Counted from the first letter of the stretch, positions 34,334-43,983 are shown. The stretch: 64,000 bases of DNA from Lachnobacterium bovis (GCF_900111325.1 NZ_FOGW01000011.1:1-64000); one strand, 5' to 3'. The notes: generated by a model not told the origin, from the letters alone. Program-made: numbers and translations.

Positions 34334-35452
34334 ATGAATAGAAAAAAAGAGATATGTATTAGGTTAGAGAATGTCGATGTGGGATATGGAAAGAAAATTG
34401 TTGTACAAAAAATAAATCTTGATATAACAAAAGGAAAAATCACAACACTAATCGGACCTAATGGAGCGGGAAAATCTACGATTTTAAAAAGTATAATTCG
34501 ACAACTCAAACCGATTACGGGCGGAATTTCAATACATGATCAAAATGAACTCAAAAAAATAGAAACTATTTCACAAAAGGAATTTGCGAAAAAAGTTTCA
34601 GTAATGTTGACTAATAAGATAGATCCAGAACTTATGACGGTAAGAGATGTGATTGAAATGGGAAGGTATCCATATACTAATCAACTAGGTGTACTAAAAA
34701 AAGATGACAAGATAATTGTTGACGATATAATTAGTAAACTCAAATTAAACGATTTAGAGAATATGGATTTTAATAAAATAAGTGATGGACAAAAACAAAG
34801 AGTTCTTCTAGCTAGAGCTTTATGTCAAAATCCTGAAATTTTAATTTTAGATGAACCTACATCTTTTTTAGATATTAAACATAAAATTTCATTGTTGCAG
34901 ATTTTAAAAACTTTAGCAAAAGAGAATGATATAACTATTATTATGACTTTGCATGAAGTGGAATTGGCACAAAAAATATCAGATAATGTGATCTGTGTAA
35001 AAGATAAATCTATATTTAATTACGGCAAAAGTAGTGATATTTTCAAAGATAATACAATAAATGAATTATATGGTATAAATAGAGAAGAAAATGGATATGA
35101 TTATATTTTTTCTACGGTAGAATTTCCTAAAGTTGTAGGAGAAGCAAAGACGATGGTTATATCTAATTGTGGAAGTGGGATAGAGGTCTATAGACAATTG
35201 CAGAAGGAAAATATTCCGTTCCATGCAGGGATTGTATATAAGAATGATATAGATTATAATTTGGCAAAAAAATTAGCAGTTGATTTTATAGAAATACAGC
35301 CGTATGAAGAAATTACAGATGAAGATGTTCGTAGAGCTAAAATAGAAATTGATAAAATGGAAAAAATAATACTACTTCCTTTAACCTATGGAAGTACAAA
35401 TGACAAGTTAAAAGAAGTAGTAGAATATGCAAAATCTAAATTTGGTCTATAA
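34334..35452 (+). CDS. ABC importer ATPase (FecE/BtuD type) with C-terminal extra domain
   Basis: This 372-residue protein has an ATPase domain (residues 1-250): Walker A GPNGAGKST near 41, signature ISDGQKQR (Asp in place of the second Gly), Walker B LILDEPTSFLD and a switch histidine in TLHEVE. A further domain of about 110 residues follows (VISNCGSGIEVYRQLQ, AGIVYKNDIDYNLAKKLAVDFIEIQPYEEI, LPLTYGSTNDKL). A similar extension occurs on some corrinoid-type ATPases, which fits the upstream riboswitch. The gene starts on the base after the permease stop, with AAGGAGAAGG ahead. Confidence 0.88.
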   Translation: MNRKKEICIRLENVDVGYGKKIVVQKINLDITKGKITTLIGPNGAGKSTILKSIIRQLKPITGGISIHDQNELKKIETISQKEFAKKVSVMLTNKIDPELMTVRDVIEMGRYPYTNQLGVLKKDDKIIVDDIISKLKLNDLENMDFNKISDGQKQRVLLARALCQNPEILILDEPTSFLDIKHKISLLQILKTLAKENDITIIMTLHEVELAQKISDNVICVKDKSIFNYGKSSDIFKDNTINELYGINREENGYDYIFSTVEFPKVVGEAKTMVISNCGSGIEVYRQLQKENIPFHAGIVYKNDIDYNLAKKLAVDFIEIQPYEEITDEDVRRAKIEIDKMEKIILLPLTYGSTNDKLKEVVEYAKSKFGL

Positions 35453-35459
35453 AGTGAAT

Positions 35460-36425
35460 TTAAGCTTGTTTTTTACGTACATCAGATGGTGTGCAGTTGT
35501 ATTTTTGTAAAAAACTTTTTGAAAAATAACTTAGGTGCTTAAATCCACATAAAACAGATATATCTGTTATTGATTTATCAGTTGTTTTTAAAAGCTTATA
35601 ACTAACATCTAAACGATAAAAGTTCAAAAAATCATTTGGTGATTCATGTAGGAAATCTGCAAAGATATTGCAACATTTGCTTCTACTTATACCACCTGAG
35701 GCAGCTATGTCGTTTAGAGAAATTTTTCGAGAATAATTATTATGTATAAAAGAGATCATGGTCTGCAATATTGAAAGATCAGTTCTCTTTTTTTTGCGAC
35801 GATTTATATAATTTAAACTTATGGCATCATCAGGTAGTTTTCCGTAAAAGCTAACAAATAAAATATCAATAAAACCTATTATGCTTAATTCGTAAGCTTT
35901 AGGTTTGTTTTTTTCTAGAATACAGATTTTGTCTATAAACTGTTGAATAGCAGCAGTTTCTTTGCTGTAGTATGGATAATAAATATACGTTGGTGAATGT
36001 TCATTAAAAAAAGGCATGATAAATTCGTCGTGTAGTGAATGCGAACTAGTTATTAAAGATGGATGTAAATTAATACATTCATAGGAACACTCTGTATTGT
36101 TTTTAGAATACAGAAAATGCATTTGAGATGAATTAATAAATATGCAATCACCTTTTCTCAAATTTATGACCTTTGTATTAATTTTACAATGCATTTCACC
36201 AGACAATATTCTAAGTAATTCAAAATCTTCATGCCAATGGGGAATGGTATGGTTTGAAGGAAAAGAGGAAATATTTTGTTCACTGATATGTAGTGGTACT
36301 TCAGGACGATTATATTTTATCTGGTTAAGATAATCGGGTTGAACACCAAATGAGTTTGTGTTCACTGGTGTATCTTTTTTTACATCTAATTCGTATGTAA
36401 TATCTACTTTATCCTGAGATATCAT
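35460..36425 (-). CDS. AraC family transcriptional regulator
   Basis: This 321-residue DNA-binding protein has a cupin-type sensor domain (about residues 45-130, with the HWHEDFELLRILSGEM metal- or sugar-binding stretch) and a C-terminal double helix-turn-helix (about 215-318, with NDIAASGGISRSKCCNIF and CGFKHLSYFSKSFLQKYNCTPSDVRK). It probably responds to a carbohydrate. It lies convergent to the importer operon with only seven bases between stops. No sugar-utilisation gene adjoins it, so the target is unknown. GGAGGA precedes the ATG. Confidence 0.92.
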   Translation of the reverse strand: MISQDKVDITYELDVKKDTPVNTNSFGVQPDYLNQIKYNRPEVPLHISEQNISSFPSNHTIPHWHEDFELLRILSGEMHCKINTKVINLRKGDCIFINSSQMHFLYSKNNTECSYECINLHPSLITSSHSLHDEFIMPFFNEHSPTYIYYPYYSKETAAIQQFIDKICILEKNKPKAYELSIIGFIDILFVSFYGKLPDDAISLNYINRRKKKRTDLSILQTMISFIHNNYSRKISLNDIAASGGISRSKCCNIFADFLHESPNDFLNFYRLDVSYKLLKTTDKSITDISVLCGFKHLSYFSKSFLQKYNCTPSDVRKKQA

Positions 36426-36577
36426 TATTTTCCTCCTTTGTTAAAAAATAATGTCTTTTGATAAATATTTATAGTTTAATTATACTAAAAACAAAGAATT
36501 ATTCAAACAATTTCTTGTTTACAATTCATCTATTTCAAATGATAATAAGGGTTTTGTAATATGGCGTTCGTAATAAT

Positions 36578-36606
36578 GGCTCCGTAATAACATATATTAC
36601 GGAGCC
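36578..36606 (-). terminator. Strong hairpin without T-run after the second chemoreceptor gene
   Basis: A perfect 12-bp stem (36578-36589 with 36595-36606) lies 58 bases past the chemoreceptor stop. Lacking a T-run on either strand, it may be an mRNA 3'-end stabiliser or an imperfect terminator. Confidence 0.45.
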
Positions 36607-36664
36607 TTGTAGAGTATAAAATGTAACAAAACAATAATTAAAGGAGAATAGTAATTATTGATAG

Positions 36665-38767
36665 TTATACAGTTTTAAAAATACTTAGTGCATCGTTTAT
36701 CTTAGTTGAAGATTCTGTTACTGTATTTGCACTAGCGGCTACTTCTTCACTTTCAGCAGCAACTTGTTGAGCACTAATGGCTAGTTTCTCAACGGTTGAA
36801 GAAACTTCCTGACTACTTGCAGATTGTTCCTCAGAAATTGCAGCAACAGAAGATGCAATATTATCAACGTTAGACATCATATCCATCATATCTTTTATCG
36901 TTGTATTTGTTTCTTGTACATCATCAAAAATTTGAGCAAAGGTATCGCCTGCAATATTAACAGCTTCTGTACTACTTGCGATTTCTTCAACATTAGTTTT
37001 AGCTTTATTTGATAGCTGATCAATTTGCTTAGTTATATCTTGTATAATTGCAGCAATTTGAGTTGTAGAATCGGCTGAATCGGATGCTAAAGTTCCAATT
37101 TCACTTGCAACAACTGCAAAACCTTTACCAGCTTCACCAGCTCTAGCGGCTTCTATTGAGGCATTAAGAGATAGTAAATTAGTTTGTTCAGCAATAGAGT
37201 TAATCATTTCAATTATAGAGTTGATCTTTTGTGTAGATTCACCTACAGTAGAAACAACTTCGTTCATTTCATTCATAGAAGCTGAAATGCCTTCCATACC
37301 TTTTTTAACATTCGCCATATCATGTTGACCATTTTGCGCTTTTGTTACAAGGGTATTCATAGTTTCATTAGCAGTATCACCTTTGTCCATGAGTTCGTTA
37401 ACCTCACCGGCAAGATCAGTTGCATTGTTTGCTAATTCTGTTACTGCATCTGTCATACCATCCATAGCAAGTTTGATTTGTTCCATAGCAGAAGACTGCT
37501 CGGTTGCCTCTGTACTAAGTGATTCAGAAGCTAGTCTACTTCCATCAGCCTGAGATGATAAGTCATTTGAAACATTTCTTATATTTGTCAAAGATTGATT
37601 CATTTGTTCAAGGAAGAATTTTAAGTATTTACTCATTACTCCAATTTCATCTTTAGATTTTGCAACAATGTCTACAGTAAAATCATTATCTGTTATACGA
37701 CTGATTACTTCTGTAATTGCTTTAATTGGTTTCGAAACAATTACTGTAATCAAAGTTAACATTAAAACTGCAAATACTACAAGTGCAATCGCTAGGAATA
37801 TGTATGCTATATTTTGGAATTTATACAAATCAGCTAATACAACTTTTTCATAAACACAACAAACAACAGTCCAACCAGTTTTACCAACTTTAGCTGGAGA
37901 AGCATAATATACAGATCCGTCATCAGCGGTTACTCTTGTAGTTGGATTTTCTGCGCCGTATAGAATCTTTTCTGTAGCTTTTTTAGATACTGTTTGTAAA
38001 TCTACAGCAAAACTATCATCTTTCAAATCAGATAATTTTTTACCATTTTGTTTAGGATCTACGTAAGATAAAATGTCATCTCCACTAAATAACATCATAC
38101 TTCCTGAATCCATAGGTTTAATTTTTGAGGTTGTTTCAACGAGTGGATCTAATACTATATCTGCAGCAGCAACACCACTTCTTCCATCTTTTAATTTGAT
38201 TTTTCGAGCCATTGAAATAACAGTAGCGCCGGTTGAACTGTCGGTATAAGGAGAACCAATAAATTTGAAGTGATCATTATTTATACCACCAGTATACCAA
38301 CTACGTTCTGCTGGAACATAGCCATCTTTTAAACAAGGATCGTTTTCAAGGGAATAATCAGATTTATTTTGTTCGTTATAATATATAAATTCTTTAGTTG
38401 TAAGACCAATATATACACCAGAAGAACATAAATTTGAATAACTTCTTGTAGGTTTTAGAATTCTAAGAATGTCTTTATTATCAACATCTTGTATTTCTTC
38501 AATGGATTCTACAACACCATCATAATGCGTGACTATTTTTTCTAATTGTAGAGCTAATTTTTCAGCCTGATAATGTGATTCATTATCTAAGGAGTCTTTG
38601 GCTGTATTAGAAATTACAGTTTTAGCTTGTGCTAAAACAAATGCCATCAAAACTATCATAATTATAGCTATTAATGGGATAAGAATTACAACAAGTTTTC
38701 CACTAATAGAATTATAAAAAGGAACATCTTTTTTAACATTACCAGTTTTTGGGTTAGTATTTTTCAT
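36665..38767 (-). CDS. Methyl-accepting chemotaxis protein
   Basis: This 700-residue chemoreceptor has a first membrane helix at about residues 24-47, a large extracellular double-Cache sensor (to about 310, with YTDSSTGATVISMARKI and GSMMLFSGDDILSYVDP), a second helix at about 315-340, a HAMP linker and the coiled-coil signalling domain with the conserved EQTNLLSLNASIEAARAGE tip near 545. AGGAGG at 38778-38783 supports the ATG ending at 38767. It is a separate gene from the chemoreceptor at 18536 and its sensor differs. Confidence 0.95.
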   Translation of the reverse strand: MKNTNPKTGNVKKDVPFYNSISGKLVVILIPLIAIIMIVLMAFVLAQAKTVISNTAKDSLDNESHYQAEKLALQLEKIVTHYDGVVESIEEIQDVDNKDILRILKPTRSYSNLCSSGVYIGLTTKEFIYYNEQNKSDYSLENDPCLKDGYVPAERSWYTGGINNDHFKFIGSPYTDSSTGATVISMARKIKLKDGRSGVAAADIVLDPLVETTSKIKPMDSGSMMLFSGDDILSYVDPKQNGKKLSDLKDDSFAVDLQTVSKKATEKILYGAENPTTRVTADDGSVYYASPAKVGKTGWTVVCCVYEKVVLADLYKFQNIAYIFLAIALVVFAVLMLTLITVIVSKPIKAITEVISRITDNDFTVDIVAKSKDEIGVMSKYLKFFLEQMNQSLTNIRNVSNDLSSQADGSRLASESLSTEATEQSSAMEQIKLAMDGMTDAVTELANNATDLAGEVNELMDKGDTANETMNTLVTKAQNGQHDMANVKKGMEGISASMNEMNEVVSTVGESTQKINSIIEMINSIAEQTNLLSLNASIEAARAGEAGKGFAVVASEIGTLASDSADSTTQIAAIIQDITKQIDQLSNKAKTNVEEIASSTEAVNIAGDTFAQIFDDVQETNTTIKDMMDMMSNVDNIASSVAAISEEQSASSQEVSSTVEKLAISAQQVAAESEEVAASANTVTESSTKINDALSIFKTV

Positions 38768-38881
38768 TATTCGAGAGCCTCCTTGCAAAAATTATATAAA
38801 AAAAAATGGGAATAATACTAGAGTGAAAATACCGCTCTTGAAGAATTATTGCGTAGAGATGATTAGGTTTCTACACTTTAA

Positions 38882-38888
38882 ATATCGG
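38882..38888 (-). promoter_or_regulatory. Sigma-28-like -10 element of the second chemoreceptor gene
   Basis: CCGATAT on the minus strand, 115 bases upstream of the start codon, is the same seven-base string found before the first chemoreceptor gene. The -35 match is weak. Confidence 0.4.
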
Positions 38889-39330
38889 ATAAATGCAGAT
38901 AAAATTGAGTGATAAAAAAATAATATCATAAAATTTAATAAAAAAAAATAATATTACATAAGATGAAATTAAGATAAATTAAAAAAATAAATATCTCATC
39001 AAAGGCATGAATGATGAGATATTTATTTATGAATATTGTAATTTAATTAATACTAAAAATAACTTCCTTATATATCATAATGTCCTTGAAGATTATATGC
39101 AAGTGGAAAATACCAAAAATGTTTTATTTTTTATATTTACGATTTTGTTAGGAAAAAACGAACAAAAGAAACAAAAAATAATAGAAAAATGAATGGATTA
39201 TAAATGAAAATATACTGATTCTCTTTAAAGAGTAAAAGTTATTTTAGATAACAATAGAAAAAATAGACAAAAAATCATGTTTTTTTCTCAAAAAAAATAT
39301 TGAAAATAGTGAAAAAAAGAGGAAATTAAA
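38889..39330. other. Gene-poor region with one strong hairpin
   Basis: About 440 bases, very AT-rich. A perfect 15-bp stem lies at 38986-39000 with 39011-39025, followed by six T on the minus strand. A 61-codon plus-strand frame at 39007-39192 begins inside that hairpin without a ribosome binding site and is probably not a gene. I see nothing else. Confidence 0.5.
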
Positions 39331-39385
39331 CACTTACCTATTACAATAGGTAAAGTGTTGACATTGTGCAAAATAGTGTTAAAAT
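39331..39385 (+). promoter_or_regulatory. ATP synthase promoter with overlapping dyad
   Basis: TTGACA (39358-39363) and TAAAAT (39380-39385) are 16 bp apart. Immediately upstream and running into the -35 is a dyad of about 14 bp per arm (AACACTTACCTATT and its complement with one extra base), a plausible operator. The mRNA leader would be over 200 bases long. Confidence 0.6.
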
Positions 39386-39603
39386 CGGTTAATAAGTACA
39401 GATTGTTCATTAAAAACATATGATAGATTATACTTGTATACAATTATTCGTTATTATACTTGCCCAATAATTTAATTTTTTTTGTGCATATTTAATATAC
39501 GACACAAAAAGAAAATTAACGATAGTATTTCCGATGAGTGTGTATGCGAATGTATCGACTATCAAATAATGGCGTTGTATTCAGAAAGGAAGTGACTTAA
39601 CGA

Positions 39604-40293
39604 ATGGATGCTCTTATCAAAGACTTGTTAGAGCAATTGGAGTGTCGAAATGTTTTTGAAATTCCATTATTAGGTGGAATTCCCATTTCTGAATCTGTGG
39701 TAGTTACCTGGATAATTATGGCAATACTATTTGTATTGTGTTATTTCCTAGGGCGAAATCTAAGCGTTGAAAATCCAAGTAGAGGGCAACTGGTTGTAGA
39801 GATGATTGTAAAAGGTTTATATGATACAGTTGCTGAAAGTGTTGGCGCAAATGGAGTCAGATATATTTTTTATTTGATGACGGTTATGGTTTACATAGGA
39901 TTTGCCAACATTATTGGAATATTTGGATTTAAACCACCAACAAAGGACATGAGTGTTACTGTGGCACTTGCATTGATGAGTATTGTTTTAATTCATGTAA
40001 GTGGAATTATCCAAAAAGGAGTTGGAGGATGGCTAAAAGGATTTGCACAGCCAGTACCGGTATTGTTACCACTTAACATTCTAGAAATTTTTATTAAACC
40101 CTTATCGCTTTGTATGCGATTGTTTGGAAATGTGCTAGGCGCATTTATCATTATGGAACTTTTAAAATTAGTAGTTCCAGTAGTTGTACCTGGATTATTC
40201 AGTCTATATTTTGATTTGTTTGACGGTGGAATTCAGGCATATGTTTTTGTTTTCTTAACATCATTATTTATAGCAGAGGAAACAGAGGATTAA
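39604..40293 (+). CDS. atpB: ATP synthase subunit a
   Basis: This 229-residue membrane subunit of the Fo sector forms the ion half-channels beside the c ring. The essential arginine is in SLCMRLFGNVLGA near residue 176, with later polar residues in the last two helices. It opens a canonical operon in the order a, c, b, delta, alpha, gamma, beta, epsilon; no atpI precedes it. AGGAAGTGA lies ahead of the ATG. Confidence 0.96.
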   Translation: MDALIKDLLEQLECRNVFEIPLLGGIPISESVVVTWIIMAILFVLCYFLGRNLSVENPSRGQLVVEMIVKGLYDTVAESVGANGVRYIFYLMTVMVYIGFANIIGIFGFKPPTKDMSVTVALALMSIVLIHVSGIIQKGVGGWLKGFAQPVPVLLPLNILEIFIKPLSLCMRLFGNVLGAFIIMELLKLVVPVVVPGLFSLYFDLFDGGIQAYVFVFLTSLFIAEETED

Positions 40294-40322
40294 AAAATAT
40301 AAATGTAAAGGAGATTATCATT

Positions 40323-40544
40323 ATGTCATTAGTAGCAATTGGAGCAGGAGTAGCAGCATTAGCAGGAATCGGAGCAGGAATTGGAATTGGTAAAGCAACA
40401 TCATCAGCAGTAGATGCAATTGCAAGACAGCCAGAAGCTGCAGGTAAAATTAGAAGTAACCTTGTATTAGGTTGTGCACTAGCTGAGGCAACTGCCGTAT
40501 ACGGATTCGTAATCGGTGTATTAATTATCTTTATGGTAAAATAG
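40323..40544 (+). CDS. atpE: ATP synthase subunit c
   Basis: This 73-residue hairpin proteolipid forms the rotor ring. The ion-carrying carboxylate is Glu55 in CALAEATAVYGF and the polar loop is ARQPEAAGKI. At the position of the sodium-binding Gln (Ilyobacter numbering 32) it has Ile, and the residue after the Glu is Ala, not Ser, so proton coupling is predicted. AAAGGAG precedes the ATG. Confidence 0.96.
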   Translation: MSLVAIGAGVAALAGIGAGIGIGKATSSAVDAIARQPEAAGKIRSNLVLGCALAEATAVYGFVIGVLIIFMVK

Positions 40545-40587
40545 TATTTATTGATTAGTTAAATCTCGTAGGTGAAGGTGGTTATAT

Positions 40588-41037
40588 ATGTTAAATATTC
40601 AGCTAAGTACTATAATTTTAACTATCATTAACGTTCTTTTTATGTATGTTGTTATAAAAAAATTATTTTTTAAACAAGTAATGGACACCATTAATGCGCG
40701 TGAAAATTTAATTAAAAAACAATTTAACGACGCTAAAGTGGCAAATGAAGATGCGGATAGAAAAAAAGAAGAGTATGCATTAAAACTTGAAGGTGCGCGA
40801 GCTGAGGCAGAAAAGATAGTTCTTGAAGCTAAGGAAAATGCACTAAAAGAAAAAGAATTAATTATAAAAGATGCAAAAGTTGAAAGTCAGCAAATTATTG
40901 CAAAGGCTAAAGAAAATGTTGTAGCAGAGCAAAAGAAAGCACAAGAAGAAGTTTCTACAGAAGTTGCTAGACTTGCACTTATTGCAGCAAGAAAAATTAT
41001 AAAAACAGGTGAACAAAATGACGCAAGAGGCAATTAA
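40588..41037 (+). CDS. atpF: ATP synthase subunit b
   Basis: This 149-residue peripheral stalk subunit has one N-terminal membrane helix (about residues 4-26) followed by a long charged coiled coil rich in Lys, Glu and Ala. Its end overlaps the delta subunit gene by 20 bases. Confidence 0.95.
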   Translation: MLNIQLSTIILTIINVLFMYVVIKKLFFKQVMDTINARENLIKKQFNDAKVANEDADRKKEEYALKLEGARAEAEKIVLEAKENALKEKELIIKDAKVESQQIIAKAKENVVAEQKKAQEEVSTEVARLALIAARKIIKTGEQNDARGN

Positions 41038-41530
41038 TCAGGCAAAGGTTTTGTTTGGTTTGTGTCAGAATCGTTCTGATGTTGAAAGATTAGAAAAATT
41101 GTATTTTGCGACTCCAGCATTAAATGCAGTTTTAAATAATCCTATAGTTTCTATGAGCAAAAAAATGAAAATCATAGATGAAGTTTCAAACAGAACTAAT
41201 CAGCCTGAAATAATCAAAAACTTTTTAAGAAAGTCATGTCAAAATGATGCACTTTCTGAAATGAAAGATGTTTTTAAGTGCTATTTTAGTATGTGTGATA
41301 TGGCTGAGGGTATTGTAAATGCTCAGGTGTTTTTTGCTCAAAATCCCAAGGATAAAGAATTAAAAGAAGCTAGTGAGTTTTTACAGAAAAAATATCCAGA
41401 TAAAAAAATAGTTCTAGATACTCAAGTCGATGAGTCACTTTTAGGAGGGAGACTTATTAAAGTTGGTAATACTGAGTATGACGAAAGTTATGAAGGGTAT
41501 CTAAGACAATTGGAAAGAAAATTAACTTAG
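41018..41530 (+). CDS. atpH: ATP synthase subunit delta
   Basis: This 170-residue subunit joins F1 to the peripheral stalk. It has the helical N-terminal domain and the C-terminal signature SLLGGRLIKVGNTEYDESYEGYL. The ATG at 41018 behind AGGTGA is preferred to one three codons earlier. It overlaps atpF. Confidence 0.93.
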   Translation: MTQEAINQAKVLFGLCQNRSDVERLEKLYFATPALNAVLNNPIVSMSKKMKIIDEVSNRTNQPEIIKNFLRKSCQNDALSEMKDVFKCYFSMCDMAEGIVNAQVFFAQNPKDKELKEASEFLQKKYPDKKIVLDTQVDESLLGGRLIKVGNTEYDESYEGYLRQLERKLT

Positions 41531-41542
41531 GAGGTGAGTCCT

Positions 41543-43069
41543 GTGGGCGCAATTAGTGCGACAGATATAATCTCTATTATCCAAGAAGAAATAGAAAATT
41601 TTTCATGGGAAGCAACAGATCGTGAAACAGGAGAGGTAATCTACGTAGGCGATGGTATTGCTACTATTTACGGTATTGATCATGCTATGTATGGCGAAAT
41701 CGTAGTCTTTGATAATGGAGTTAAAGGTATGGTTCAGGATATCCGCCGTAATGAGATAGGTGTTATCTTATTTGGAAGGGACACAGGAATCAAAGAAGGA
41801 ACAAAAGTAACAAGAACAAAGAAAAAAGCAGGTATACCAGTAGGTGATGCGTTTGTTGGAAGAATTATTAATGCATTAGGTGAACCAATTGATGGTAAAG
41901 GCGCAATTGAATCAAATGGTTATAATCCAATTGAGCGTGAGGCACCAGGTATTATTGATAGAAAGTCAGTAAATACACCTCTTGAGACAGGTATTCTAGC
42001 AATAGATTCAATGTTCCCAATTGGTAGAGGCCAAAGGGAATTAATAATTGGTGATCGTCAAACCGGTAAAACATCAATTGCAACAGATACAATAATTAAT
42101 CAAAAAGGAAAAGATGTAATTTGTGTATATGTTGCAATCGGTCAGAAAGCGTCTACAGTAGCAAAAGTTGTTTCTACATTAGAGAAAAATGGCGCTATGG
42201 AGTATTCTATTGTTTTATCATCAACAGCAAGTGATCCAGCATCACTTCAATACATTGCACCATATTCAGGAACAGCGTTAGCTGAATATTTTATGGCGCA
42301 GGGAAAAGATGTTTTAATAGTATATGATGATTTATCAAAACATGCTGTTGCATATAGAGCAATTTCGCTTTTATTAGAGCGTTCACCAGGACGAGAGGCA
42401 TATCCAGGTGATGTATTCTATTTACATTCAAGATTGTTAGAGCGTTCTAGTCGATTATCAGATGAATTAGGAGGAGGCTCAATTACAGCGCTTCCAATCA
42501 TTGAAACACAAGCTGGAGACGTTTCTGCGTATATTCCAACAAACGTTATTTCAATTACAGATGGTCAGATTTTCTTAGAGTCTAACTTATTCTTTGAGGG
42601 TATGAGACCAGCTGTAAACGTTGGTTTGTCTGTATCCCGTGTAGGTGGTGCGGCACAAACAAAAGCAATGAAAAAAGCATCAGGAAGTATACGTATTGAT
42701 TTAGCACAGTATCGTGAAATGGAAGTCTTTACACAGTTTGCATCTGATTTAGATGAACAAACAAAGAATCAGTTAGCACATGGTAGTGCACTTATGCAAT
42801 TGTTAAAACAACCATTGAATCATCCATTATCATTACATGAACAAGTAATAACACTTACACTTGCTAATGAAGGATTCTTTGATATTGTAGATGTTAAAAA
42901 GGTAAAAAGTACACAATTAGATGTGTTATCATTCATGGATGCTACACATCCAGAAATTGGACAGCAGATTGAAACAAACAAAAAAATAGATGATGAACTT
43001 ATTAGTTCTTTACTTAAAGCAGCAGAGGAATACAAGATAAGTAGGAACTTATTAGGTAGTCAAGAATAA
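41543..43069 (+). CDS. atpA: ATP synthase subunit alpha
   Basis: This 508-residue non-catalytic F1 subunit has the nucleotide-binding P-loop GDRQTGKTS near residue 169 and the family signature PAVNVGLSVSRVGG near 360. GTG at 41543, eight bases after TAGGAGG, is the better start; a GTG three codons upstream overlaps the ribosome binding site. Confidence 0.97.
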   Translation: MGAISATDIISIIQEEIENFSWEATDRETGEVIYVGDGIATIYGIDHAMYGEIVVFDNGVKGMVQDIRRNEIGVILFGRDTGIKEGTKVTRTKKKAGIPVGDAFVGRIINALGEPIDGKGAIESNGYNPIEREAPGIIDRKSVNTPLETGILAIDSMFPIGRGQRELIIGDRQTGKTSIATDTIINQKGKDVICVYVAIGQKASTVAKVVSTLEKNGAMEYSIVLSSTASDPASLQYIAPYSGTALAEYFMAQGKDVLIVYDDLSKHAVAYRAISLLLERSPGREAYPGDVFYLHSRLLERSSRLSDELGGGSITALPIIETQAGDVSAYIPTNVISITDGQIFLESNLFFEGMRPAVNVGLSVSRVGGAAQTKAMKKASGSIRIDLAQYREMEVFTQFASDLDEQTKNQLAHGSALMQLLKQPLNHPLSLHEQVITLTLANEGFFDIVDVKKVKSTQLDVLSFMDATHPEIGQQIETNKKIDDELISSLLKAAEEYKISRNLLGSQE

Positions 43070-43083
43070 AAGTAGGTGCTTAA

Positions 43084-43983
43084 ATGGCAAATACAAAAGA
43101 GATAAAGGATAGAATGAGTAGTATACAAGATACGTTAAAAATAACAAACGCTATGTATATGATCTCATCATCTAAATTAAAAAAAGCAAGAAAAAGCTTA
43201 GAAAAAACTGAGAATTATTTTTATACTTTACAGTCAGTAATGGCTCGTATTTTGAGACATATTCCAGATATGGAAAGTATTTATTTTAAATCAAATGAAG
43301 GCAAAAAAAGAGAAGATGTAAAAGTAGGTTATATCGTTATCACAGCCGACAAGGGTCTTGCAGGAGCGTATAATCATAATGTTTTGAAATTAGCGGAAGA
43401 ACATTTGAAAAATTGTCCTAATTACCAACTTTTTGTTTTAGGAGAGCTAGGTAGACATTATTTCGAGCATAGAAATATTGATATTGATCGACAGTTTCAG
43501 TATACAGTTCAGAATCCATCATTAAACAGAGCACGTAATATTTCAGAAACTGTTCTTGAGTTATATTTAAAAGGTGAGTTAGATGAGGTACACATTGTAT
43601 TTACTAAGATGGAGAATGCAATGCAGGAAGAGGCAGTAATAACTCAGTTATTACCTTTAAAGAAACATGAATTTAATGCTTCAGATATTCCGGTAGATGT
43701 TCAGATGGAAGAATTGAAGTTTGATCCATCTCCAGAAAAAGTAATGGAGCAGATTGTACCAGATTATGTTGTGGGATTCATTTATGGTGCACTCATCGAA
43801 TCGTTCTCTAGTGAACAAAATGCTAGAATGATGGCAATGGAGGCAGCTACAAAGAGTGCAAAAGATATGCTTCATTCTTTAGATATTTTATATAATAGAG
43901 CAAGACAAGCAGCTATTACTCAAGAAATAACAGAGGTAATTGCTGGTGCTAAATCTCAGAAAAAAAAGAAAAAGAAAAAATAA
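43084..43983 (+). CDS. atpG: ATP synthase subunit gamma
   Basis: This 299-residue central rotor shaft has long N- and C-terminal helices that form the coiled coil and a Rossmann-like middle (VGYIVITADKGLAGAYNHNVLK). The C-terminus ends in a run of lysines (KSQKKKKKKK) after the usual conserved end (RQAAITQEITEVIAGA), which is slightly longer than normal. Confidence 0.96.
   Translation: MANTKEIKDRMSSIQDTLKITNAMYMISSSKLKKARKSLEKTENYFYTLQSVMARILRHIPDMESIYFKSNEGKKREDVKVGYIVITADKGLAGAYNHNVLKLAEEHLKNCPNYQLFVLGELGRHYFEHRNIDIDRQFQYTVQNPSLNRARNISETVLELYLKGELDEVHIVFTKMENAMQEEAVITQLLPLKKHEFNASDIPVDVQMEELKFDPSPEKVMEQIVPDYVVGFIYGALIESFSSEQNARMMAMEAATKSAKDMLHSLDILYNRARQAAITQEITEVIAGAKSQKKKKKKK

Noticed and set aside
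39007..39192. 61-codon plus-strand frame in the gap before the ATP synthase operon
   Set aside because: The start codon sits in the loop of a perfect 15-bp hairpin, there is no ribosome binding site, and the composition looks like AT-rich noise.
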